Shown: positions 50,864 to 59,967 of the stretch, in pieces
How positions within the stretch are numbered: position 1 is the first letter of the stretch
Layout of the letters: every line of letters starts with the position of its first letter
Source of the DNA: JBBDRJ01 sp963766295
GTDB taxonomy: Bacteria > Actinomycetota > JAICYB01
Length of the DNA: 64,000 bases
NCBI GenBank assembly: GCA_963766295.1
Contig: CAVXYW010000002.1
Span: 62,001-126,000 of the forward strand
Direction: 5' to 3'
The notes under the pieces: model-generated
Database searches by the model: none
What the model was told of the DNA's origin: nothing
Seen by the model: only the letters and a program-made list of their open reading frames with translations
Program-made: the position numbers and the translations under genes

Positions 50864-52093
50864 ATGGCCATCGATTTCACGCTGCCGCCGGACGTCGAAG
50901 ATATCCGCCGCCGGGTTCGGGACTTCATCGACGACGAGGTTCGTCCGCGCGGAGACAAGTTCGACTTCGACGACGAGTCCACGCGGGGCGAGATGATCAC
51001 CGCGATCATCGAGCTTCGGATCCGGGCCAAGGAGATCGGCCTTTTCCTTCCGCAGATGCCGAAAGAGTGGGGCGGTATGGGTCTCGGAGCGACGGCGATG
51101 GCGTTTGTGCAAGCGGAAGCCTCGCGCTCTCCGATCGGGTCTTTCGTCCTCAATTGCCAGGCTCCCGATGAGGGCAACATGCACACCCTTCTTCACTTCG
51201 GGTCGGATCACCAGAAGGAGAAGTACCTAAAGCCGCTTTGTGAAGGCTGGATGCGATCGTGCTTCTCGATGACCGAGCCCGAGGTCGCGGGATCTGATCC
51301 GACGGGCATCCAGACCACCGCCGTGGAAGTGGAGGGCGGCTGGGTGATCAACGGGCACAAATGGTTCACGTCCGGCGCCCGCGGGGCGAACATGGCCATC
51401 GTCATCGCCTGCACCGATCCGGACTCACCAACCCCGCAAGGACGTAACACGGCCTTCATCGTCGACCTGCCGAACGAGGGCGTAGAGATCGTCCGGGACA
51501 TCGAGACGATGGCCGGACGCGGAGCGCACAGTGAGATCATCTACCGCGACGTTTTCGTCCCGGCCGAGAACCTTTTCGGCGGACGCGGGCAAGGCCACCG
51601 ATTGGGTCAAGTGCGGCTCGGCCCGGCGCGCCTTGCGCACTGCATGCGCTGGATCGGCCAGGCCGAACTCGCGCTGGAGATGATGATCGACCGCGCGCAG
51701 AAGCGGCAGTTGCACGGCGCGCCGCTGGCCGACAAGCAGGGGATCCAATGGATGATCGCCGACTCGGCCATGGAGCTCTACACCGGCAAGCTCATGGTTC
51801 TGCACGCGGCGTTCAGGATCGAAAACGACCTCGACTTCCGTCAGGAGGTCTCGTTCGCCAAGCATCACGTTGCGAACATGCTCTGGCGCATCATCGACCG
51901 TGCCATCCAGGTGCACGGTGCGCTCGGCTACTCGTCGGACACTCCGCTGCAGCAAATGATGAAGCACGCACGATCCGCGCGATTGGTCGATGGTGCCGAC
52001 GAAGTGCATCAGTGGCGCATCGCCGATCTGACGATGAAGGCCTTTTCGGACACCGGTTCGGTTCGGAAGGCCACGGGCGATCTGGGTTTCTAG
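50864..52093 (+). CDS. Acyl-CoA dehydrogenase (distinct subfamily)
   Basis: A 409-residue dehydrogenase starting at ATG 50864, with AGGGG 9 nt upstream; the frame is open to 50768 but without family sequence. FSMTEPEVAGSDPTGIQT and INGHKWFTSGARGANM are the FAD/substrate blocks, and the C-terminal IQVHGALGYSSDTPLQQMMKHARSARLVDG is typical. It differs from the four other dehydrogenases here by lacking the GERVLGLP tail, resembling ACAD11/phosphorylated-substrate or short-chain types. It is followed directly by a CoA ligase (ATG immediately after its TAG), so the two probably act in one pathway. Confidence 0.94.
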   Translation: MAIDFTLPPDVEDIRRRVRDFIDDEVRPRGDKFDFDDESTRGEMITAIIELRIRAKEIGLFLPQMPKEWGGMGLGATAMAFVQAEASRSPIGSFVLNCQAPDEGNMHTLLHFGSDHQKEKYLKPLCEGWMRSCFSMTEPEVAGSDPTGIQTTAVEVEGGWVINGHKWFTSGARGANMAIVIACTDPDSPTPQGRNTAFIVDLPNEGVEIVRDIETMAGRGAHSEIIYRDVFVPAENLFGGRGQGHRLGQVRLGPARLAHCMRWIGQAELALEMMIDRAQKRQLHGAPLADKQGIQWMIADSAMELYTGKLMVLHAAFRIENDLDFRQEVSFAKHHVANMLWRIIDRAIQVHGALGYSSDTPLQQMMKHARSARLVDGADEVHQWRIADLTMKAFSDTGSVRKATGDLGF

Positions 52094-53767
52094 ATGCCCG
52101 TAAACAGTCTCGCCGACCCGATCGTCGAGCAGCTGACAGCAGAAGGTCAGCTGCTGGAGATGATCGACGGCGAAGTGAACGGCTGCCCGATGCGGTTGTG
52201 GAAGAACGCGCCGCCTACTTTGCGGACGGTATTCGAGGGGTCGCGCGCACACGGGGACAAGGAATTCATCGTCTACGAGGACGACCGCTGGACGTTCGAG
52301 CGTCATTACAAAGCCGTCTGCGCCCTGGCGGCCTGGCTCGTCGAGGATGCCGGCGTCGTTAAGGGCGATCGCGTGGCCGTTGCCATGCGGAACTATCCGG
52401 AGTGGTCGGTCGCGTTCTGGGCGGCAGTTTGCGCCGGCGCGATCGCCGTGCCACTGAACTCGTGGTGGACGGGTGAAGAGCTCGCTTACGGACTCACTGA
52501 CTCGGGCACGAAGGTCTTCATCGCCGACATAGAGCGCTTCCAGCGTGTGTCCCCGCATCGGGAAAACCTCGAGTTGAAGCACGTTGTTGTCGCGCGTTCC
52601 CAAGCGCCGGAAGGAACGGTTTCCCTCGAAGCTTTATTGGACAGGGATGTTGGTTCTTTGCCCGATGTCGAGCTCGGCCTGGACGACGAAGTCACGATCT
52701 TCTACACCTCGGGGACGACCGGTAACCCGAAGGGCGCACTGGGAACTCAACGGAACATCTGCACCAATCTGTTCAACCTGATGTACGCAGGCATGAGCCG
52801 CGGCGTAGGAGCGGCGGCGGCGAGCACGGCCCCAGCGCTTCGTCCGACACAGCTGCTTTCAGTCCCTTTCTTCCATGTGACCGGATGCCACTCGACGCTG
52901 GTTCCCGCGCTGGCCTTTGGGAGCAAGATCGTCCTCATGTATCGGTGGGACGCAGAGCGTGCGCTCGAACTCATCGAGCGTGAGCAGGTGACTTCGTTCG
53001 GCGGCGTACCGACGATGGTCTGGCAGGTGCTGGAGTCTCCGGATTTCGACAAGCGCGATACGTCTAGCGTTCAAGGCATCGGTTACGGCGGGGCTCCGGC
53101 GCCGCCGGAGCTCGTCCGGCGCATCAAGGAGCACTTCCCGACGGTGAGTCCGGGCAACGGCTACGGCATGACAGAGACATCGTCACTCGCCGTTGGTAAC
53201 GGCGGAGCCGATTACCTGCGCAAGCCGGAGAGCGTCGGTCGACCGGCTCCGGTGAACGACGTGATGATCGCCGACGAGAGCGGTAACGAAGTAGCCACCG
53301 GCGAGCTCGGCGAGGTCTGCATGCGGGGTCCGAACGTCGTGAAGGGCTACTGGAACAAACCCAAAGCGACCGAAGAGACGTTCCGCGATGGGTGGTTGCA
53401 CTCGGGAGACATCGGGCGCGTCGACGAAGAAGGTTTCCTCTACATCGTCGATCGCGCGAAGGACATGGTCATCCGCGGCGGCGAAAACGTTTACTGCGTC
53501 GAGATCGAAACCGTTCTCTACGAGCACCCGGACGTCAGCGAAGCCGCCGTTATAGGGATCCCGCATCGCGTTCTCGGGGAGGAAGTGGCGGCCGTTGTGA
53601 AACGCGTGACGGGGTCGGCCGTTACCGAGGACGATCTTAAGGACCATGTGTCGCAGCGCCTTGCGGCGTTCAAAGTGCCGGTTCGCATCGAGATCCGGGA
53701 CGAAGAGCTTCCTCGGAACGCTGCGGGAAAGATCCTCAAGCGCGAGCTGAAGGACGTATTCGCTTAG
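52094..53767 (+). CDS. AMP-forming acyl-CoA ligase
   Basis: A 557-residue adenylate-forming ligase that begins right after the dehydrogenase stop. Motifs: P-loop FYTSGTTGNPKGAL, GNGYGMTETSSLAVGNG (A5), WLHSGDIGRVDEEGFLYIVDR (A7), MVIRGGENVYCVEIE (A8), and the C-terminal LPRNAAGKILKREL with the catalytic Lys. It is related to long-chain/medium-chain and steroid CoA ligases. Product acyl-CoA would be the substrate of the coupled dehydrogenase. Its TAG overlaps the convergent gene's TAA (53764-53767). Confidence 0.95.
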   Translation: MPVNSLADPIVEQLTAEGQLLEMIDGEVNGCPMRLWKNAPPTLRTVFEGSRAHGDKEFIVYEDDRWTFERHYKAVCALAAWLVEDAGVVKGDRVAVAMRNYPEWSVAFWAAVCAGAIAVPLNSWWTGEELAYGLTDSGTKVFIADIERFQRVSPHRENLELKHVVVARSQAPEGTVSLEALLDRDVGSLPDVELGLDDEVTIFYTSGTTGNPKGALGTQRNICTNLFNLMYAGMSRGVGAAAASTAPALRPTQLLSVPFFHVTGCHSTLVPALAFGSKIVLMYRWDAERALELIEREQVTSFGGVPTMVWQVLESPDFDKRDTSSVQGIGYGGAPAPPELVRRIKEHFPTVSPGNGYGMTETSSLAVGNGGADYLRKPESVGRPAPVNDVMIADESGNEVATGELGEVCMRGPNVVKGYWNKPKATEETFRDGWLHSGDIGRVDEEGFLYIVDRAKDMVIRGGENVYCVEIETVLYEHPDVSEAAVIGIPHRVLGEEVAAVVKRVTGSAVTEDDLKDHVSQRLAAFKVPVRIEIRDEELPRNAAGKILKRELKDVFA

Positions 53768-54147
53768 TCGAGGGCGATCCGGACGGTAAGTAGTTCCGTT
53801 CCAACAAGTCGCACCATGAAACCGTTCAGGCTTCCACGTGTCCGCGCTTTCGCATCATCGTCCGGAAGGATGTGGGCGACTCCTGATTTCCAGCGACCGC
53901 CGACCTTCACGCGGACATGGGGGTCTGCCTTGATGTTCCGCACGTAGTTCGCGTGCGTTCCCTGCTCCGCGACTATCCACAGCGTGTTGCCGTCGATGTT
54001 CGCGCCGACCGGCGTGCGCCGCGGCTCACCTGTCCTTCGGCCATTGGTTTCGAGCAGCACGGTATTACCGGCGCGGCCCGCGAAAGGCTTTGAGACAGGA
54101 TTCAAGATGTACTTCTGGAATGCAACGACGGCAGTCCGCTTGAACAT
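53764..54147 (-). CDS. Deazaflavin (F420)-type nitroreductase-family protein
   Basis: A 127-residue split-barrel protein, shorter than the paralogue at 4743. LLETNGRRTGEPRRTPVGANIDGNTLWIVAEQG is the typical FDOR loop and strand pattern; NPVSKPFAGR and NYVRNIKADPHVRVKVGGRW follow. Probably F420-dependent reductase or sensor-like protein of the Ddn group; substrate unknown. ATG 54147. Adjacent to the glycan operon's last gene but 32 bp away, so it may be transcribed with it. Confidence 0.82.
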   Translation of the reverse strand: MFKRTAVVAFQKYILNPVSKPFAGRAGNTVLLETNGRRTGEPRRTPVGANIDGNTLWIVAEQGTHANYVRNIKADPHVRVKVGGRWKSGVAHILPDDDAKARTRGSLNGFMVRLVGTELLTVRIALD

Positions 54148-54179
54148 GAAGGAAAAGGATACTCAAGCGGTTTTCGGTG

Positions 54180-55367
54180 CTAGTTGCCGGACGCCTGTTG
54201 GTGCTCGGCGACGGTCACTTCATCGATGTAGTCGTCCGGATAGTCGCCCGAGTTGTCCACGTCCCAGTAGTGGTGTGCCTCGTAGCGAAATCGTCCCAAC
54301 GGATCCTTGATCCAGGGCTGCGGATGTTGTGTGACCCATTGACGCACGCCCGACCAGTCATAGCCCGCTACCATCACGGTCTTGCCGTCACCGTTCGCGC
54401 GGATCGCATCCAGGGCGGCTTGCGAGATGATCTCCCAGCGTTGCGCGGGCGACAATCCGGCACTTTCGCTGATGCCGGTCGGTTCGTTCATGAGCCCGTA
54501 GGCGTAAACACCAGAGTTGCTCTTGAAGTGCGCACTGAGCCGTCGCCATAGATCCGCGAAGTGAGACTTCGTCAGCTGAGGGGAGCCGAGCCCGCGGCGC
54601 ACGCCCTTCGAACCATCGAACAGGTAGTACGCGCCGTAGTTGTGCACATCGAGAACGACCTGGAGACCTGCGCTGTGCGCGCGGGCCACCGCCGCGGTCA
54701 ACTTGTCCCGCTCTCCAGGATTGAGCGCCGCTCCCAGCTGCGGCTGTATCCGTTCCCACCGGAAGGGCAGGCGGACGATGCGTACACCTCTCGACGCGAT
54801 GTAGTTGAACGTCGCCTGTGAGTCGTACTGGTAATCGGTTCCGTGGACGCCCGGCTGCACATTTGAGAACAGGCTGGTGGGCTCGTTCACTCCGCCGGCG
54901 AACTCTGCGCCGGCGACGTTGACACCACGGCGAAAGCGCCACGTCGACGGGTGTCCTTCGATGACGCCGGACTGGCTGTCGGGGGAGTCGACGCCGGACG
55001 GTTCCAATCGGTCCTCGTAAGAAGCGAGCTTGTAGTCACGCCCCCACCATTCGCCGGTAGCCCACGCGGTTACCGGCAAACGGGCAGCGTCGGCGTCGCG
55101 GTACCAGAACTCTGCAAGGTCGTTCCAGCGGCCCGCGTCGCCGCGCACGTCGTCGGGCCAGCCGACCTCGCCGATGTAACCGAGCACCTTGTATTTCGCG
55201 AGCCAACCGGTGAACGTGGCCAACTCCGCTCGAACGCGTGCGCAAAGCGCGTCGCAGGTTGGCTCGGCTCTTGCCAGCGATGTCCCGGCCAGCACGGCTA
55301 TCAACGCAGCGGTCGCGACGATGATTCTTAGCTGGCGCTGCTCGCTTCGTCCCACGACGGCCTCCAA
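54180..55367 (-). CDS. Secreted GH5-like glycoside hydrolase, apparently circularly permuted
   Basis: A 395-residue protein with a signal peptide (residues 11-34). Residues 146-369 follow the beginning of GH5 cellulases in normal order: RRGVNVAGAEF, VRIVRLPFRWERIQP (Arg199), VVLDVHNYG (His242), YGLMNEPTG (acid/base Glu295), YEAHHYWD (His365/His366). It stops about 25 residues after that, before where the nucleophile strand normally comes. The missing end instead lies right after the signal peptide: GYIGEVGWPDD (probable nucleophile Glu67) and VTAWATGEWWG. Thus the last two barrel strands precede the first six. Start ATG overlaps the upstream GT by 40 bp. Probably trims or cleaves a beta-glucan made by the neighbouring synthase. 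Confidence 0.85.
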   Translation of the reverse strand: MEAVVGRSEQRQLRIIVATAALIAVLAGTSLARAEPTCDALCARVRAELATFTGWLAKYKVLGYIGEVGWPDDVRGDAGRWNDLAEFWYRDADAARLPVTAWATGEWWGRDYKLASYEDRLEPSGVDSPDSQSGVIEGHPSTWRFRRGVNVAGAEFAGGVNEPTSLFSNVQPGVHGTDYQYDSQATFNYIASRGVRIVRLPFRWERIQPQLGAALNPGERDKLTAAVARAHSAGLQVVLDVHNYGAYYLFDGSKGVRRGLGSPQLTKSHFADLWRRLSAHFKSNSGVYAYGLMNEPTGISESAGLSPAQRWEIISQAALDAIRANGDGKTVMVAGYDWSGVRQWVTQHPQPWIKDPLGRFRYEAHHYWDVDNSGDYPDDYIDEVTVAEHQQASGN

Positions 55368-56971
55368 GCAACGAAGCTCGAGTGCGATCCGGTGAGTTGA
55401 GGCTCCGGTTCGTAAGCCGGCGGCGCTATGGCTGCGTCTTGTTTGGTGGAGTCGACAACGGGAACTGGCTTTATCCGCGAACCTTTGAGCGCGGGCCAGG
55501 CACCGACGCCGAGCACGACCACGTGCATAAGGGCGAAAGCCACGTTGTTCAGTGTGCCGGCACTCTGGTCGCGCATGAGTCCGGCCAACGCGGTGAGGCT
55601 CAAGATCCCCATAGCCAAGAGTGCGGGGGCGACCGCTCGCGGCTGCCTCGTTCCAGCGCCCTCCTTAGGAGTAACGACGAATCTTCCCGATCGGCCCAGA
55701 AGCGTACGGATGGACGCGTGTATGTGGATCCAGAAGTTCGCCACCATCAACGTGAAGGCTTCGAAGCTGTACCGACCCTCTCCGGCCACTGCGACCGCCC
55801 CGATCGCGGCGCCGAAGTAGGGGAGGAAGTGGAGAAGGAACTGATCGGCCGATGCTGCAGCTACGGGCTGGGCTCCCGTGAGCAGGCGGATCACGGGAAG
55901 CGACATGTACACGAGGAAGGTCCAACCCGTAAGGAAGAACATCGACGACAGCAGGTACTGAAGCTTTATCCGCAACGGAAGCGACGCTCGCCTGACGCGG
56001 CGGACCGCGCCGAGACATCCGCGCGCCCATCGATGCTGCTGCGACACGTACGACGACATGTCCTCGGGACCGAGTCCGCTCGCCAAGACCTCCGGGACAT
56101 AAACCGAAGTCCAGCCTTGCTCGTGCAACGCGATGGATAGTTCGAAGTCCTCGGTCAGCGAGTTCGAGGGGAAACCTCCGGCGCCCATCAGAGCGGAACG
56201 CCGGAAAACGACATTCGTGCCGCAGCAGAAGGTCGATCCGAGGCCATCTTTTCCTCGCGCGATGGGACCGAAGAAGAGTGCTTGCTGTCCCCACGCGCCC
56301 GATGCGACGCCGTTGTGGCTCGCGTTCGCGTAGTACTGCGGTGTCTGAACGAAGGCGACTCGCTCATCAGTCAAGTGTCCGAGCGTGCGTTCCAGGAAGG
56401 ATTCGTGCGGGACGTGGTCGCAGTCGAGCACTACGACGAAAGGGGCCCAGGTCAGGGTGAGCGCGTTGTTCAGGCTGCCCGCTTTGGCTCCGCGGCGATC
56501 GGGTCGGCGAACGTATTCGACCCCAAGTCGCCAAGCAAGGTTGCGCATCTCGTCGTTGTGCCCGTCGTCCAGGAGCCATACGCGTAAGTGCGCTCCGCGA
56601 AGCCTCAGCGCCGCAGTAACGGTCGGCTCGACGATGGAGACAGGCTCTCCATAGGTCGGGATCAAAACATCGACGTCCGGCCGGTCCTGAAGAGGAGCGT
56701 GTTCGCGCGGTTTGGCTTTGGAACACGTCCACCAGAAGCCGAGCGCTTGCACGGCGTTGAAGACCTCGCAGACGAGAAGGAGTACGTACAGGGCCGGGTG
56801 TCCGACGCGTTCGGGCTGGAGCAGCCAGGTGAAGTACCAGATACCGAGCGGGATCGTGACGAGCCACAACGAGCGGCTGCGCCGCCGGGATGTTTGTGTT
56901 CCGGCCGCGTTCCAAACGACCGGCTCAAGTCTCGGATCCGTTGCGCTCATCTCCAGATGCTGAGGCCTCAT
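55328..56971 (-). CDS. Cellulose-synthase-like family 2 glycosyltransferase
   Basis: A 547-residue processive-type GT2. Two N-terminal hydrophobic helices (LWLVTIPLGIWYFTWLL and ALYVLLLVCEVFNAVQAL) precede the catalytic domain: VDVLIPTYGEP, LLDDG, DCDH (metal-binding D-x-D), TEDFE and QQHRW (the QxxRW acceptor motif). Four or five C-terminal helices complete the channel. It should polymerise UDP-sugars into a beta-glycan and export it through its own membrane pore, like BcsA/CslA. Its start overlaps the upstream stop (ATGA, 56968-56971); the hydrolase gene overlaps its end, as in cellulose-synthase loci that carry a cellulase. Confidence 0.94.
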   Translation of the reverse strand: MRPQHLEMSATDPRLEPVVWNAAGTQTSRRRSRSLWLVTIPLGIWYFTWLLQPERVGHPALYVLLLVCEVFNAVQALGFWWTCSKAKPREHAPLQDRPDVDVLIPTYGEPVSIVEPTVTAALRLRGAHLRVWLLDDGHNDEMRNLAWRLGVEYVRRPDRRGAKAGSLNNALTLTWAPFVVVLDCDHVPHESFLERTLGHLTDERVAFVQTPQYYANASHNGVASGAWGQQALFFGPIARGKDGLGSTFCCGTNVVFRRSALMGAGGFPSNSLTEDFELSIALHEQGWTSVYVPEVLASGLGPEDMSSYVSQQHRWARGCLGAVRRVRRASLPLRIKLQYLLSSMFFLTGWTFLVYMSLPVIRLLTGAQPVAAASADQFLLHFLPYFGAAIGAVAVAGEGRYSFEAFTLMVANFWIHIHASIRTLLGRSGRFVVTPKEGAGTRQPRAVAPALLAMGILSLTALAGLMRDQSAGTLNNVAFALMHVVVLGVGAWPALKGSRIKPVPVVDSTKQDAAIAPPAYEPEPQLTGSHSSFVAWRPSWDEASSAS

Positions 56972-59967
56972 CCGAACACCCAGACCTTCACTCGCGGCAG
57001 ACGGATCTCGCGTTCCAGTGGACGCTCGTCCTTCAACTTCCCGAGCGCGCCGCCCACGCGTCCGGAGATGTCTTTCTTGTCGAGGAAGCTCGCGAGCAGG
57101 ATGATCCGGTCACCTTCATGCTGCGGCGACTCGGCGTTTAGCGACTCGGCGTTCAGCTCGGGTGCGTAGTACGACATGACGGGCTCGAGGTAACGCGGCG
57201 CGTAGACGACCGTGTCTCCCGGACGCGCGATCTCGGAAACGGCCGACAAGGCCCCCCGGAAGTCGTAGATCCGCGGATTCGCTCCATTCAGTTGCTGGTC
57301 GATAGCGCCGACGAGAAGCGAACCTGCGATCACCGCTGTGGCTGCAACTCTCATCGCGTTCCGCCTGAACCCAGCCGTGACCACCCGTGCCATGAGTAGG
57401 ACGAGCAGCGGCGCTGCTACCGCGAAGTATCGGAGCTCGAAGAGGTCGCGCTTTAGAAATCCGATCCCGAACAGCGCGATCATCGGCACCACGAACGCGG
57501 CTACCGCAACCACGGTCACCCACGACCGGCGCCGACCGAGCAGGAAGAGGATGAAGAGCATCCCGAGCGGCCACAACGCGACGAGCTTCGCCATCGTTGC
57601 GTCGGAGTGGTAGCCCCACACGGCCCACACGAGGTTCGCGAGCAATGCATAGACCGAAAGCTGCTGCTGCGCGGGATCGAGTTCGCCACCGGCCCGCGCG
57701 GGAACGCCGCCCAAGCCCGCACCTCGGTTCCCGTAGGCGATGAGCTGGTCACGGAGGATCGGTACCAATGGGATCAGGAAGAGCGCCAGCACGAAAGCGG
57801 ACATCGCCCAGCGACGCAGGAACGCGCGGTCCTCATGACGACGACGCCATGCCGCGCCCAAAAAGAACGCCTGCTGGACGAGGACCTGCAGGATCCCGAA
57901 GTAGTGGGTCCACAACATCAGCGATGTTGCTAAGACGTACAGTGCCCAATCTGCTTTGCGTCCGTACTTGAGGATCCTGATCTGTGCCCACACGGCGGCC
58001 AGGCCGAAGAGCATGAACAGTGCGTACATCCTCGCTTCCTGCGCGTACCAGACGAGGAACGGCGCGATGGTCGCGAAGCAGGCCGCGATGGTCGCCGTCT
58101 TCCGTCCGTAGAGCTCGCGCGCGACGGCGTAGAGCAAAGGAATGAGCAGAGTTCCAGCGACGATCGACGGGAGCCGGATGGCCATCTCACTCGTGCCAAA
58201 TACGCGAACGACAACCCACAGCACGATTGAGTGCAATGGTGGGTGCACGTCGCCGTAACGAAGCGTCTCGATAAGGCCGTCGAAATTCAAGCGCGCTTGC
58301 GAAACCGCGATCGCTTCGTCCAGCCAAACGCTTCGTGTTGCGACAAGTCTCAGAGTGAAGGCGACGAAGGTCAACGCTGCGGCGACTCTTACGGTTCGAT
58401 CTTTCCACGCAGTCGAAGCGAAGGCGTGAGCTCGCGCAGCGTAGGTTGGGGCGTCGCGCAACATGGCGCGCAGGCTTTGCGCTGCGCCTAATGCCTGATC
58501 TCTGCCCCACGAAAGCGTGTCGAGGGTTCGTTCGAGCTCGCGCGACGCCGCGCCGCCGAACCAAGTGACGCTTCGCGCACCGGCTTCAGTCGCAAAGCTC
58601 CGGTAGGAGTGGGCATCCACCAAACGCTCAGGTGTTGTTGGGGTTTCGTCCATCTTCGGGGTGCTGGGGTAAGCCGCCGCCGGAACGAGAAGCGTTGCAG
58701 GAGGGCGTCGCAATAACAACGCGATCCACAAGCAGAAGACCGAAAGGATCGTTGCTATCAGCGTGGCAACGGCTACAGAGCCGGCGCTGCGCGAACCGGC
58801 GACGATTACGATCGCTTGGAGCAGCGCGATCCCGCCGACGATGGATGCTGCGATCCGAGCATCACCGAGCGTGCACAGCCGTGCCGCGAATACGCGAGCG
58901 ATACCGAGCATCGCCATGGCCAGGACGTAGATCGCGGCCAGGTCGCCGACGTCCGCATACCTTCCGCCGAAGGCGATGGTCATGAGCAGTCGCGGAGCAA
59001 TGAGCACGACGAGGAGGGCTGCACCACCGACGGACGCGGCCCAAACCAACGCGGTGCGAAAAGCGCGCGGTTTTCCGGCAGCGCCCAACAATACGAGCGG
59101 TACGGTCGAGGTTGCGAAGGCTGCGGCTCCACCCAAAGTCGAGAGCACGGCGAAGTCGGCCGCCTCGGCATCGGGAAGCAGGCGGTTCGCCCAGAGCAAG
59201 CCCTGACACATCACGGCTGCAAACAAGAGGAAGGTGATGGCCGTCCACTTCGTTTCGGTCGGTACGGTGACGTCGGATGTCTCCGGTGTTGTGTCTTCCG
59301 AAGGTGCCGGGACCGCCACCGAAGCCGACTCTTCGAGCGGGAGCCGCAGCACGCGCCGTGCGGTTCGTCCCCAGCGCCTCCCCAGGTGATCGGGCGCCGC
59401 GACGGCGAGCGCGATCCATCCACCCAACGCCACGCCCGTCGCGGCACCACGTGCGCCTGCGACGGCAGCGAGGATCAACCCGAGCGTCAAACGCAGAGCC
59501 GGTTCGGCAACTAGGGTCATCACGACCTGCCGATACGCGCCGATGCCGTATAAACGCCCGCGCTCGAGTGCGAGTAGTCCGGCAGCTGGTGCGGTAAGAG
59601 CCAGCGCGAGGACGAGACCGCCGGGCAGCCCGATGAAAGCGCCGATGGGCTCGCTGCCCGCGACGAGCACGAGTGATGTCGCGATGCCGATCTTCCATAA
59701 GCGTGGCCGTATTGCCTCGGTGATCCATGGAGATCGCGCACTTCCGGCGTTCAGGCTGCCGGTAACGACATGAACGAGCAGATAGAGCGCGGCGAAAGCC
59801 GCGAAGTGCGAGTAGTCGATCGGGGAAACGATACGAGCGATCAGGAACGAGAAAAGGAGGTTGCCGCCGCCCGCAGCGAGCTGGCCTGCCGTCGTGAGTG
59901 TTTGATCACGAGCAGGACCACCCCCAGTTGTTCTGATTTCAGAGCGGAGATTCTTCAGCAAGGTCAT
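56968..59967 (-). CDS. Flippase-GT39 fusion (polysaccharide transporter plus PMT-like glycosyltransferase)
   Basis: A 999-residue membrane protein. Residues 15-425 look like a MATE/RfbX-type polysaccharide flippase (GNLLFSFLIARIVSP near 36-49, about 10-12 hydrophobic segments). Residues 430-520 are a hydrophilic linker. Residues 525-999 are a GT-C glycosyltransferase of the GT39/ArnT-like type: SVWLDEAIAV with the catalytic-type Asp550-Glu551, YGDVHPPLHSIVLW and about ten helices, ending in a soluble C-terminus. One polypeptide could flip a lipid-linked glycan and add a sugar from a polyprenyl-phosphate donor on the outside. ATGA overlaps at both ends (56968 and 59964) show tight coupling. 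Confidence 0.9.
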   Translation of the reverse strand: MTLLKNLRSEIRTTGGGPARDQTLTTAGQLAAGGGNLLFSFLIARIVSPIDYSHFAAFAALYLLVHVVTGSLNAGSARSPWITEAIRPRLWKIGIATSLVLVAGSEPIGAFIGLPGGLVLALALTAPAAGLLALERGRLYGIGAYRQVVMTLVAEPALRLTLGLILAAVAGARGAATGVALGGWIALAVAAPDHLGRRWGRTARRVLRLPLEESASVAVPAPSEDTTPETSDVTVPTETKWTAITFLLFAAVMCQGLLWANRLLPDAEAADFAVLSTLGGAAAFATSTVPLVLLGAAGKPRAFRTALVWAASVGGAALLVVLIAPRLLMTIAFGGRYADVGDLAAIYVLAMAMLGIARVFAARLCTLGDARIAASIVGGIALLQAIVIVAGSRSAGSVAVATLIATILSVFCLWIALLLRRPPATLLVPAAAYPSTPKMDETPTTPERLVDAHSYRSFATEAGARSVTWFGGAASRELERTLDTLSWGRDQALGAAQSLRAMLRDAPTYAARAHAFASTAWKDRTVRVAAALTFVAFTLRLVATRSVWLDEAIAVSQARLNFDGLIETLRYGDVHPPLHSIVLWVVVRVFGTSEMAIRLPSIVAGTLLIPLLYAVARELYGRKTATIAACFATIAPFLVWYAQEARMYALFMLFGLAAVWAQIRILKYGRKADWALYVLATSLMLWTHYFGILQVLVQQAFFLGAAWRRRHEDRAFLRRWAMSAFVLALFLIPLVPILRDQLIAYGNRGAGLGGVPARAGGELDPAQQQLSVYALLANLVWAVWGYHSDATMAKLVALWPLGMLFILFLLGRRRSWVTVVAVAAFVVPMIALFGIGFLKRDLFELRYFAVAAPLLVLLMARVVTAGFRRNAMRVAATAVIAGSLLVGAIDQQLNGANPRIYDFRGALSAVSEIARPGDTVVYAPRYLEPVMSYYAPELNAESLNAESPQHEGDRIILLASFLDKKDISGRVGGALGKLKDERPLEREIRLPRVKVWVFG

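Noticed and set aside
51425..52603. 392-codon minus-strand frame across the dehydrogenase-ligase junction
   Set aside because: Antisense to two strongly supported enzymes; no ribosome-binding site or family signal.
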